This document shows, in pieces, positions 22,491 to 33,509 of a DNA stretch of 64,000 nt. The notes under the pieces were generated by a model, which was not told the DNA's origin, ran no database searches, and worked only from the letters and a program-made list of their open reading frames with translations. Both the position numbers and the translations under genes were made by a program. Position 1 is the first letter of the stretch. The number at the start of each line of letters is the position of its first letter. The DNA comes from Auxenochlorella pyrenoidosa. Taxonomy: Eukaryota; Chlorophyta; Trebouxiophyceae; Chlorellales; Chlorellaceae. Location: the NCBI GenBank assembly GCA_001430745.1, contig KQ481946.1, forward strand, positions 384,887 to 448,886. The letters run 5' to 3'.

Positions 22491-25400
22491 TCAGGGCCGC
22501 AGCAGCGCCGCCTCCTCCACATCCTCGGTGCTGGCCTGTCGCTGCGCAGCCCCCTCCCTGCATGCTGTTTCGGCGCCCGTGCTGGCTTGCGCGCCCTCGC
22601 CGCTCTCGCCGCCCCACATGCGCAGCACCGCGTTGGCAGCCAGCCAGCCGGCAGCCAGCGTGAGTGCTGCCGCACGGAAGAGTGCAGCGGCGCCGAAAGA
22701 GCCGTACAGCAGGCCGCCTGCAAGGCCGCCCAGCCCAGCGCCTGCAGCAGGATACAGAGGTGCAAGTGCAGCTCAGCTGTGCGTCCCTGCCAGGGACTCT
22801 TCGCAATGCCAGCAGGCGCAATCTGGCAGCACTGCCTGGCAGGCGATCCGCTTGGGCAAAGACGTGTACATGCCTGGTCCAATCCCTGGGCGATTCCCCC
22901 GCCTATCCAGCGCAGGCTCGCACTCCTGCACAACGGGGCTGCCCTGCCGCCCATGCACTCACCCACACCAGTGTACAGCCCTGAAAAGATGGACTGCACG
23001 GTGCCGCGCAGGTGGGGCGGCGCGACGCGCTTCACGTGCACCGTCCCCGCCGACCAGGCCAGAGCAAAGGTCAGGCCCTGCAGCAGCTCCACCGGCAGCA
23101 CAAACCAGGGGCTGGGCATCAGGGGCAGCGCCTGCGGGGGCGGGGTGGGACGGCGGAAAGTGGGGGAGAAATTGGGGATGGGACTCAGCAGCGCTGCTTG
23201 TGGGGACAGTCAATTAGGGCTGGCTCAGGGGCGCTGGTGCTGCAGCGGGCGCACTGGCTGGCTGCACGCGCATGCGCTCATGCAGCAGTGCTGATGCCAG
23301 CCCGCAGCGACGCGTGTGCGGCAGCCAGGCATGGGCCAGCTTACAAGGTAGGCAAGCAGGCGGACCACGTAGGCGCCCATGGCAGCCTGCAGCCCACGCT
23401 CCACGCCGATGCGCTGCGCAGCAGGTTCCATGCAGGACGGGGTAGGAAGGTCAGGCCGAAGCATTGTGCGGCTTGGTGGCAGGCGGTCGAGCAGGCTGAT
23501 GCCCAGTCAGTGGGGGTGAGCCTTCGGCAGAGATTCCACGATTGGCATGACTGAGCTGGTTTTGCAGCTCTCTCCTGGCATGCTTCTTGCTGAGGTCTAC
23601 AATAAATGGTGTGCAGTGCGGCAGTAGAGCCCCCCCCCCCCCCGCCCCACCCCCCAACCTCCAGGATGCGGCCCGAGAAGAAGAAGACAGGCACCTCGGC
23701 CACGCAGTTGCAGCTGAGGCACATGCCCATGAGGGTGCCGGTCGCACCTGTGGGGTGGGCGGCAGGGTTTCTTTAGAATCGCAAACGGGGGTGGCTGGCT
23801 GAGGGAACTTTGGCACGCAAGCAGGGGCATGCAGCATGGGGTGGAGGTGTTGGGCAGAGGCAGGGACGAGGCTGCGGCAGGCTGCAGGCATTCTGCTGCC
23901 AGGCACAGGGCTGCCATTGGCCCTCCAAACAGAACGAACCGAGTGCCTGCACCCCCGCCTACCCAGTTCGTCCAGAAACAGGAACAGGTAGCTGTGCGTG
24001 GCGCAGGAGGAGGGGGTTCAGGGCTCAGCTGGCGTTCAGCGAGGCAGTAAGAAGGTGCAGTAGCAGCATGATTGAATGTCCGGCATCACACTGGAGGCTG
24101 TTGGGCTGGTGTGCAGCCAGCACAGCGGTTGTGCATCTCAGACACGGGGCCTGCGGCCCTGGCTCACCACCCCGGCCTTGTAAGCCCCCGCGGCCCCTCA
24201 CCCGATGGCGCCGTTGCCGATGCCCATGAGCAGCGCCAGCAGGAGGAAGACCAGGACGTGCACGTCGCGCAGCAGGCCCCTGATGCCCTGCCACACGCTG
24301 ACCTCTGCAGGGCCGGCCTGCTCACCGCCCATCCCTCCGCCCACAGGCTGGGCCGCGGCAATCTCAAGGGGGCTGCTGCTGTTGCTGGAGGCGCGCATCG
24401 AGGGCGAGCGCTCGGCGGCAGGCCCGAGCAGCGGGCGCTGCGGGCTTGGGGGCGGCGAGCCAGCGGAGGCGGCGTCCAGAGCCCCTGCCAGCAGGCCCTC
24501 AAAGGCCAAGCTGCTGTGCTTGGGTGCCCCGGTGTCCAGACGACTGCCGATGGACCAGCCGCTCTTCTCCACTGGCTGCGCCTTGCTGGGCAGCCCGCCT
24601 GCCTCACTGGTGCGCAGCTCCGGGGATGGCAGCAGGACTGGCTGGCTGCCGGCGCTGACGTGCACGCTCAGCAGCCCGCCCGCCTCGTCCCCCACGCTGC
24701 TGCCACTGCTGGCCTTGCCCCCCATCTTGTCGCTGCAGGTGGACAAGCGGGGCCCGCCCCTGGTGCCCCCAGCGCCGTTGTTGCTGCAGCCCTCTGCCCC
24801 CCCAGCGTCGGGGCCAGCTCCTTGGGGCCCCCTCTTTGCCAGCGCCTCCATCGGGAGCAGCGCCGTGGGCAGCAGCATGACCCCCACCAGCGCGGAGAAG
24901 CACAGGAAGGCGGCTTTGAGCCCATAGGCTCCTACGACCGCACCCGCGATGGGAGCGGTCGCGCCCCACCCAATGGAAGCCCACATCCTGCGCAAGGGGC
25001 GTAAAAGAGGAAGGGCGAACACCCGGACAACGATTGGCTTGTTTGTTTGTTTTGGTTAAAGTCTGTCTATCCGCAACGGAACTTGCGGCACAGACCCACA
25101 GTGTTGGCTGACACAGGAGACCAACGGGCAGCACAGGTGTGCGGTGGCAGCGGTGGCAGCCGGGGCCTATGCCGGGCGCCTGTTGGGAGGCGCAAGCACG
25201 ACGCACTCCCCGTCATTGCCATGCCGAGGCGGGCGCCCCACCTGATGCGGCCATACCCGCCGTCGTCGGCCTGGCTGGCCATGACGGCGCTGTCCACCAG
25301 CGCGCCCAGCGGGGCCGATGCCCCCTCGGTGACCAGCGCCAGTGCCAGCTGCACCCCAAAGCCGGCGAAGAAGGCCATCATGCTGCGGCCCAGCCAGGCA

Positions 25401-26136
25401 ACGATGTAGACGACCAGCAGGATCATCTGGTGCATCTGGGTCGCGTCGGCGGCAGACACCAGCAGCGGGCCTGGCAGGGGAAGAGGGCGGGAGGACGGGA
25501 TCTGAGAGGGGAATGAGCATGCTGAAAGCTGCTGCAAGGGCACCGTGATTTTACGGCAGCGTGGACTGCTGCCGCCCATTAGTCGCTACTCTCCAAGAGC
25601 CCCTGGGCAGCAGTAGCTGCACCGTTGAGTGCGTGCTCTGCTCACCCACGGCAGCCGCCACAAAGGGCCGCAGGGCACAGATGACGCCGATAGAGGCCTG
25701 CAGCGGGGAGAGTTCACTTCAAACGGACTCTATGGCGACTGGCAGTGAGCAAGCAAGCACGACAAAATGTTTGAGGATGCCTGGCCAAGCCAGCATTCGT
25801 CGGGCAGCGGCGGGCTGTGCCTGCTGGCTCACCGGGCGCCCTCCCCCACCTCGTTCATGCCAAGGGACCGCCACAGGATGGTGACAAACGGCAGCAGGAA
25901 GACGGATCCCGCGCTGAAGATCGCAAACCACACTGCGGGGAGGACAGGTTGCAGCCCGGGTGCGTGTTGAGAAAGGAGTCGGCCTGGCCAGCAGCCAGGC
26001 CAGCAGCGGCGGCAGCGGGAGTGGCGGTGGTTGGCCCGCCCGCCCGGCCTTGGAGCCCCTCGGCCGCCTTGCCTTTGGGAATGAAGACCGTCCGGAATGG
26101 CCCCATCTCCAGCCAAGCGCCGCCGCCCATTTTCAT
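22491..26136 (-). CDS. MFS transporter, MFSD6 / MFS_1-like subfamily
   Basis: Ten exons join in phase: 26136-26073, 25932-25850, 25697-25646, 25470-25242, 24987-24202, 23991-23963, 23747-23659, 23413-23345, 23131-22963 and 22741-22491. They give 606 residues with about twelve hydrophobic helices. TM1 starts KVWFAIFSAGSVFLLPF and ends WRSLGMNE. Later come YLFLFLDELG, EVPVFFFSGRILERIG, ELLQGLTFALAWSAGTVHVK and RGTVQSIFSGLYTGVGAGLG, the order and motifs of the MFS_1-like (PF12832) transporters, which include MFSD6 and bacterial sugar or nucleoside proton symporters. Substrate cannot be read. The loop between TM6 and TM7, about 190 residues of Gly, Ser and Pro in exon 24987-24202, is much longer than usual. 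The first intron uses a GC donor. Confidence 0.87.
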
Positions 26137-26750
26137 TCGGCGGTCCCGTCACGAGGCAGTGGCGGGCCGCTCCCGATGAGCCGGGACCCCTGCCGGAGCC
26201 AACGAAATGCCGGTGGAATGCAGGGAAGACGCGCACGGCCGGCAGAGGTGCTGGCGCCAACATTTGCGCTCCTCGTGCACGTCGCGGGGAGGGGAGGCGG
26301 CGAGGCGCAGCATGGTCTTTGCCTCTCGTTGTAGAATGTACACTACCTACCTGGGCCGTCACAACTTGTAAGTCGTCAAAAATCATATTTAAAGTGTTCA
26401 ACATGCTATCTGATGTCTCCTGCCCTCACCTCCTGACCTCTTGTTGCGTGCAGCTCACCTCGGCTGCTGGGGCACCGTGAGCTCCGACTCCGCCAAGCAC
26501 CTCATGCTGTGCTGCTGACATATCAGTGTGCATTCTTGCACCATCTTTGCCTTGAAAACAAATGGTGGATGATGAAGGCACGAGCCGCATGATGCCGCCT
26601 ACACCGCAGCCCACCCGCCCACGGTAGCTCACGGCCCTAACGTTCCCGCGAGCGTTCAGAAGAGCTTTCAGGGCCCAAGTCGACCGTACTTGGCACCATG
26701 CCGCTACCAGCTCTGCACACTAACACAAATACTCCACAGATACCTCCAGG
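26137..26750. promoter_or_regulatory. divergent promoter region (transporter / secreted protein)
   Basis: This 614-bp stretch lies between the divergent ATGs of the MFS transporter and the small secreted protein. It holds an AT-rich patch around 26365-26410 including TATTTAAA. No other gene is seen. Confidence 0.45.
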
Positions 26751-27530
26751 ATGAGGCCCACCTTACTGGCCGCCCTGCTGGGCGCCCTGCTGCTGGCCTC
26801 TGCCGCCTCTGCCCGCGAGACCCTCATCGGTGCGCCTTGCAGGGGCTCAACCCCGACTGGTGGACGCCACGCAGAGGCAGGGAGCCCAAAGCGCTTCCAG
26901 AGAGACTTCTTTGGCTCAGGACAGCCCAGGCCTGGCCCCCACAATGCCGCCGCACCGCACCCGCTGCACCTGCCCATGAAAGCTTGAGTACGCCTGCCCT
27001 TGCTTGCAGGGCGCAAGCTGCTCGACTGCTTGGCTGACGCCTATGGCACCGCCATAGCCGTGTGCGGCAGCTCTCCCAGCGACTCGTGCAAGTCTGCCGC
27101 CTCCTCCTTTGCCGCTGCGGCCTGCGGAGGTGGCGGCAGCGGTGGTGGCGGTGACAGCTGCTTCGCTGATGCCAAGGCCGCCGCCCTGGCCAAGTGCAAG
27201 GGCAAGAAGGGGTGCGACGCCGCGGCTGCGGCTGCCGCAACCGTGAGCCTGTGTGGGAGTCAATGATGGGTGCGAGCGTTTGCATGTGCAGCAGCGGATG
27301 AGGGGCTGTTGGCTTGCCAGACGTAGGCCCGTCCTCGCGCTTTGTTCAATTTCATAGCGCGTCCCAACCTGCATTCCGTGTTGCCCCCACCCCCCATGCA
27401 GGCCAAGTGCTCCTCATCCCCTGGAGGCCAGGGCTGCTTTGCTGCCGCCCAGTCTGCTGCCCAGGCCTCTGGCGCTGGGTCCGACGCCGCTGCCGCAGCC
27501 GGCGCCGCGTGCAGCGTGGTCGGCCGCTGA
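26751..27530 (+). CDS. small secreted Ala/Cys-rich protein with C-x11-C units
   Basis: Exons 26751-26829, 27010-27242 and 27402-27530 join in phase to give 146 residues. Residues 1-22 (MRPTLLAALLGALLLASAA and on) form a clear signal peptide with an Ala-x-Ala cleavage site. The mature part is Ala, Gly and Ser rich with ten cysteines. Eight form four C-x11-C units (CLADAYGTAIAVC, CKSAASSFAAAAC, CFADAKAAALAKC, CDAAAAAAATAKC), separated by 7, 11 (Gly-rich) and 5 residues; the last pair is spaced C-x24-C. The eleven-residue segments should be helical, so the protein could form disulfide-linked helical hairpins outside the cell or in a vacuole. I know of no family with this pattern. The second intron falls inside the fourth unit without changing its spacing, which supports the model. 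Confidence 0.75.
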
Positions 27531-28320
27531 GCACTTGCGCTCATCGCATGCTGCCAGGCAGCCTGGGACAGCCAGGCGGCCATGGCGCCCGCTCTGCCCT
27601 GGCCAGCGAGCCTGCAGAATCTCAACCCAGCTTGCTCCCCACCGTGTGCTTGCGCATGTAGCCCTGCTTTGTTACCTTGCTTCTGAGAGCATGCTGTGCA
27701 TGAATCTGTCGCAGAGCAAGCAGGCACCCCCTGCCCCCCTTGCACAGTGCTAATGACACCAAACAGCATGGCAGTCATGTGCTCTGCCGCTTCACTGTGC
27801 CAGCTGCATGGCACCTGCCCGCAATGCATTGACTGGTGCTCCAATGGCATGATGTAAAGACCAAGCAAGAGATGCTACAGAGCCGCGTTCTGGGGGGATG
27901 AGCAGGTAGAGGAGCCTCCTGCTGGCCAGCCTGCTCCTCTCTACCCAATTAAGAGTCCTGCCAGCAGTGCCAACAACCAATCACAGCGTTCTGGGGTGCC
28001 GCGCCAAGTCTGCTGGCGCTGAGGGCGCTCTTGCGAATCCACTGTTACAAAGCTCCGCGGGCGGGCGGGCGGGCCCAACCATTCACATGAAAGCTAGGGG
28101 GTGGGGCGTCCACCCATGCCTGCCGCCCGCTCGTGGCTGGCCCCCGCTGCCGCGTTGCTGCCGCCAACACCCCCCGGCCACGCGCCGCACTGGGGGGCCA
28201 AGGAGGGCTGGCAGCTGCAAGCAACGAGGGCCGCCGCCTGGCTGCGCCCATTGCGCCGGCCGGGCGGAGGGGTGCCGCTGCTGCTGCTGCGCTCGCGCGT
28301 GCGCGCTGGCGGGCGCCAGC
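27531..28320. other. intergenic, convergent 3' ends
   Basis: This 790-bp stretch lies between the secreted-protein stop and the eL33 stop. A TGTAA occurs at about 27853. No gene is seen. Confidence 0.5.
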
Positions 28321-30202
28321 TTACACGCGGGAGGGGTACAGCATCACGCGCACCTTGGCGCCCTGCGGGATCACGCAGCGGGAGCGGCGGCGAGGGCAGC
28401 AGTCTCAGGGCGAGCAGGCTGCAGGGGGTGCCAGGCGCGCGGAAAGCCAGGCAGGCTGGCCGGGGGAGCGCAGACGCCATCCACGCAGCTGCAACTCTCG
28501 AACAATGGAAGGGAGCTGCTGCTCTTTTGGCAACCCCGTCAATGCACCCCTCAGCGGCACTCACGATGGCCGCGGGGGGCAGGTTCTTCTGGAACTTGGC
28601 GCGCAGGGTGCCGACGCTGCCGTGGGCGCGGGTCACCTGCACGGCGCAGAGCAGGGCGCAGCGAGCGGATGCGCGGGTCAGGCCAGCAGCCAGGGCGCGG
28701 CCTGAACAAAAGGTTCCCCCATGGGGCGCCAGGCGCTGCCCTCGCAGCGATGCCCTGCAGTGATGTTGGCCAGCCGGGGTGGTCCTCCTGCTTCGCCGTC
28801 GCTGATGCCTCGCAGCTGTAGCTGCATCGAGCCGATGAGAGCGCGCTGTCTCTTGTCAGGCCGGTGCAGCGTCTGGCGACAGCGCCAGGCAGGCTGCATC
28901 CTGGCCACTGCTGCCCGTCCGCAGCACAACATCCTGACTCGTCCCGCCGTGCCCGGCTGCTGCTTTCCGTGCGCCTGTGCCGCTGGCGCGCAGCCAGGCT
29001 GGCCACCGTCAGCACGTGGCGGCGGCTGATCCGCAGCTGGCGCCGGGCTGTGCAGCAGGTGCCACGCCGCGCCCCGGCTGCTCTGTCTTGAGCGCGCCGC
29101 CTGTCGCCCTTGCCTCGCCGCACGTGGCACGCCCCTGCTGCCGCCCTCGCTGACCAAACACACGCAGCCAGCGGCGCAGCGCGCCTCTCGGTGCCTCGCT
29201 GGCCTACGGCTCAGGCGTCATCATGGGAGAGCCCCTGCCCCCGCACCCCCCGACCCCCGCCCCCGTGGGGCGGCCCCCGACCACCCGCCCCCACCTTGCC
29301 CCAGATGACGCGGTACTTGCTGCCCTTCTTCTCCGTCTTGGCCTTGTACACGTACGCCACGCGCTTGCCCAGGTAGAAGGGCGTCTCCTCCTTGCTGTTC
29401 ACGCCCTCCACCTTGACCAGCGCCGTGTGGTTGTACTGGTTGGCCTTGCTCCTGCGGGGGCAGAGGGGCGGCGGAGGGTGCACGCGTGGGCAGAGGCGCG
29501 GGCAGGGCGGGGCGGCGGCTGGCAGACGGGAGCGCCGAGGCGTGCGGGGCTGGCACGGGGGATCTGCGGCTAGATGCCGTGGCGCCGCGGCATGTGCAGC
29601 GACTGCGTGCAGCCTGCCGGGCGCCAGGCCCCCTCAAGAGGGCGTGCTGTGAACTTCTGAACGGCTGCACATCATCGATAGGCAGCCTTGCCACCGGCGA
29701 TGCTGCTTAAAGCTGAGGCTTTGCCATGGGCCCCAGCCGCCCACTGGCCGGCTGCCGCCGCTGCCTCTGCCCGCTGGCCAGCTGCACACCCAGCATCTGC
29801 CATTCTTTGCGGCCGAGGCTCACCGCTTGTAGCCAAGGAACTGGCCAGTGACGTAGAGCCTGCAGTCAGGAGTAAGCAAACAACGCAAATTAGGGGCACA
29901 GGGAGGCAGGCGGCGGCGGCGGCGGCAAGCCAGCAGACCCCAGACAGGGTGGGACGGCCTCCTCGTCGGGCGGCCTCTCTGCTGTTGTTATCAATTTGAA
30001 GGCTCAGGTCTGCCCCAGGAGGTCTGCAAGCGCCTGGCTCCCTGAGCCGCCCTGCATGCTGCCGCCCCCTGCCGTCTCCAGGCGGTGCTGGGGCAACAAC
30101 TGGTCATGCTGGCCGTTCTGTCCGCGTCAGATGCCCGCTAGCCCTCGATTGGCTGCATGACTCCGCTCCCCAGGGTGCTCGCCTGACGCGCTCGCCCGCC
30201 AT
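28321..30202 (-). CDS. RPL35A: 60S ribosomal protein eL33 (L35a)
   Basis: Five exons, 30202-30183, 29859-29824, 29451-29295, 28636-28565 and 28362-28321, join in phase to give 108 residues, the usual length. The start [19 protein letters not shown], the core [14 protein letters not shown] and [14 protein letters not shown], and the end [13 protein letters not shown] all match the eL33 family, a large-subunit protein. The 20-bp first exon ends at a GC donor and is followed by a 323-bp intron, an arrangement often seen in ribosomal-protein genes. The gene lies 434 bp downstream of RPB5 on the same strand. Confidence 0.97.
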
Positions 30203-30636
30203 TTTGCTATTTGAGCTCTACGGGCCGGGACGCAGCCAAAAGAGGCAGAGGCGGGCCCTCTGCGGTCACTAGGCCTCGGGCGGCGTGCTGCGCCCTGTCA
30301 CGCTCCAAAGAACTCGCGCCTGAAGAGCAGATGAGACGTTTCCAACGCCCCGATAGCAGGTTGTCAGCATTTAGGGCAGCTCGGCCGCTCCCTACTGCAG
30401 CAGTGCCCCTCCCTGTCCTGTCAGTGTGCAGCTGCTTGCTGGGCTGTTGGCGTCATTTTGCATCCAATGCACACAAGATCGCACAGGGCGATCCAATCAT
30501 TGACAGGGCAATCTGGGAAAGTGCTGCCGGCCATTCCGCCGGTGAGCTCGTAGTGCCGCCGCAGGTTACAAAACAACCTGGCACCTGGTGCCAGCAGCAG
30601 GCCATTTGCTTGTGTCACAAGCCCCCTCCACTGCAG
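30203..30636. promoter_or_regulatory. RPL35A upstream region / RPB5 3' region
   Basis: These 434 bp lie between two same-strand genes. They must hold the RPB5 3' UTR and the RPL35A promoter. I see no other coding sequence. Confidence 0.45.
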
Positions 30637-32979
30637 TCACACACACATGCGGTAGGTGACGTAGCGACCTGCAGTGCAGAGCCATCAGCAGCCTCTGTTG
30701 CGCCACACCGCTCCTGTGACAGGGAGGAGTCATTGTCTCGCAGCAAGCAAGGCTGCCCTGCCCCGCTCCCTGCCCCACACCACGGCACAGCAGCCGGCGG
30801 TGCGGCCTCGGGCACGCCTCGCACCTGCCGTCTCCGACTCGCGCACGATGCGCACGATGCGGCCCCGGGGCAGGCCAAAGTATCGCGCCACCGGGTCGTT
30901 GTGCTGGATGCGCGGCAGCTGCGTGTCCTTGGTCTGCAGCAGCAGGGGGGGAGGCTGGAGGGTGGAGGGGAGCTGGTTCACAGCCGGGGAAGGCACATGT
31001 TGCAGAGGCGACAGCGCAGCTGTAGACCATGCATGGCGCCTCCCACAAGGCGCGCTGGGTCCTGCTCAGCCCAGCCGCGAGCGCGTGCAGCCGCGTGCGC
31101 CCGCCTTGCCAGCGGCAGAGCGCTCGCGCACAGGGCCCACACCTGGTAGCGGCGCAGCAGCTCGGCGGCTGCCTCGCGGGTGAGCAGCTCGTGCCTGGGC
31201 ACGATGGAGTGCCGCGTGATGTTCACCAGCAGCTCCGAGTGGAGAAACAGCTCCACCTGCAGCAGGCGCGGGGGCACGGGGGACGAGGGGGGGCGTTTGC
31301 AGGCGTGGTGATGCTGGGGGGACGGCCTGGCGCGCCAGCAGCCAAGGTGGGCGTCACACGGTCACGCACAGTGGAGGCGTACTGCGGCGCAGAAAAGAGG
31401 AGTCGAGGAAGAGGGGGCGAGAGCGCTGCGCCTCGTGCGCACGCCCCCCCCACCTGGTACTTTGGCGCCATTTGAGTGAGGCACTGCCGCGCAAAGGTGG
31501 TCAGCTTGGCCTGCAGTTGCAGGCAAGCAGAGTGAGGGAAGGCACAGCGGGGTGGAAGGACTCAAGGCCAGCAGGCGGGCAGGCACGGGGCTGTGGTCGG
31601 CGAGGCCTAGCAACACCTGACACAGAAGGCTGCTGGCTCTGGCAGGGGCCTCAGGGCACGTGGGCGCGCAGGCGCAGCTCACCCCTTGTGGATGGTCCCT
31701 GGTGCCATTAACCGCTGCGGCCTTGACACACACAGCACCCTTCCAGTGGGCCCGGGCTGGCGCACCTCTGTCACCATGATGGCTCTCCCAGTCTTGCTGC
31801 TGCGCATGCGCTCGGCGTACGCCTTGACCTGCTTCACCCCAACCTGGGGAGGGGGGGTGGGGGGGTGCGGCACGAGGGTGGGTGAGGTGGGGTGAGGGGC
31901 TGGCTTTTTGGCGTGGCGGCCCCAAGGCGGCTTGTTGATAGGCATGCAAGTGCACAGCTACTTGCCTGCAGTGGCGGGACTCGGGCAAGCATGCAGATTT
32001 GCAGGCAGGATTGACGCCGGCTGCCCGAGCGGCACATGCGTGCACGTGGCGGGCGTGCATCTGGCTGCATCGGCAGCCCCGCATCCAACCAGCCACTCTC
32101 CCTGTTCCCGGCACAGGGGGGTGGCCCCGGTGGTGCCTGCGTGCCTTTGTGTCACTGGGCGGGAAGAAAACGATGATGCGGTCGGCGGGATCCTCCTGCG
32201 CGAGGCAGGGGGGAAGGGGGGGGGGGGGGGGCAATGCATAGCGTGTATTAGCGTGTATGCAGGGCAGGCACCATGAGTGCGGCAATTGCACACACACCTA
32301 GGGTGAGAAGGCTTCGTGCTGAGGCAAGACTGGGCTTAAAGCTTTGTGGCAGACCCACAGAGAGTGCCAGACAGTGCCAGCTGGGGCCGAAGGTGCCCCG
32401 CAGTCGCAGCTGCCTTACGAGACTGCAGGACAGCACACCAATCCTCATCTATGCATCCAGTCCTGCTGCATCTTTACCACCTCCTGCCCTGCCGAGCAGC
32501 AGGCTCACGCCGGGTCGCCTTACCTGCCCAGCTGCTGCACGCAGCAGGCTGCAATCCCCCAAAAGCCCCTCCCAGCTCACCGCCTGCTGCGCCATGAACG
32601 TCAGCTCGTCCCAGTCAATGGCCAGGGCCCCCTTGGCGGTGTACCTCTCATCAAAGTCGTCCCGGCTCAGGTCAATCTCCGGCTGCAGCAGTGGCAGGGA
32701 GGGGTGCAGGGCGTGGGATCCACAGCAGACTGTCATGCAGGGCAAGCGCGCGGGTCAGGCGGCACTGGGGTTTGTGGACCATCAGCTGCGCAGCTGCCAC
32801 CTGCAGCAGCCCAAACTCCCTGCTCTGCTTATCTCCTCCACCTAGACACTATGTCGACGCTGCCACCCGGCAAACCATACCAAGCAGCCCACCTGATGTA
32901 CCAGGTAGCCGCGGTCCCTCAGCATCTCCAGCACTGTCCGCCGCACCTGGTACAAGCGGCGGGCTGTCTCAAAGGCCAT
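30637..32979 (-). CDS. RPB5: RNA polymerase I, II and III shared subunit RPB5 (RPABC1)
   Basis: Eight exons, 32979-32893, 32682-32581, 32195-32145, 31843-31766, 31510-31454, 31256-31143, 30933-30825 and 30668-30637, join in phase to give 209 residues, the normal length. [20 protein letters not shown] opens the eukaryote-specific jaw domain, and [20 protein letters not shown] and [20 protein letters not shown] follow. The archaeal-type RPB5 C-terminal domain shows [37 protein letters not shown] and [11 protein letters not shown]. The subunit sits in the lower jaw of all three nuclear RNA polymerases. The third intron uses a GC donor. Confidence 0.97.
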
Positions 32980-33509
32980 GCTGGTTGCCGCTCGCGGGGG
33001 GGCTCAGCAAGGGGCGCCCCGCTGGCTGCCAGTGGCCACCGCCTGGGCTACTTGGCGATGCGAGTGGGCAGCTGCAGCGAAAAAGGGAGGGATGACCGGG
33101 GGCATGTCAAAGCCTGGGAAATGTTGAGCAAGACGGTCCCAACTTGTTGAAGGCAGAGGCGCCGGCGGCAACTCGGGCGGCGCCAGCCGTGCCTGGTCGC
33201 CTCCCCTGTCTCCGTGGCCTGCTTCACACCAACCAGGTTCTCCCGGCATCTGCCAAGGCTCGGTTCTAGCAGAAGCTTCTCAAGATCTCTCGCGGAAAAC
33301 GGGACCGTGCGCACGGGAGCCTGCACAGACAAGCACAGGTCCCTCACAGCCTGTTGGACTCCTGCGGGGGTGCGCCAGCCCCTTCCCCTCGGTCCGTCTG
33401 GACGTGCCCTGACTCAAAGCCCCGCCAAGCAGCGCGTCGCTGGCTCAAGAGCAGTGCCACTATATGCTTTGAATAAGGCTCTACCGAGCTATAAATCTGG
33501 CTCATGGAG
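32980..33509. promoter_or_regulatory. RPB5 upstream region
   Basis: This 530-bp stretch separates RPB5 from the ankyrin duplication. It should hold the RPB5 promoter. I recognise no gene. Confidence 0.4.
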
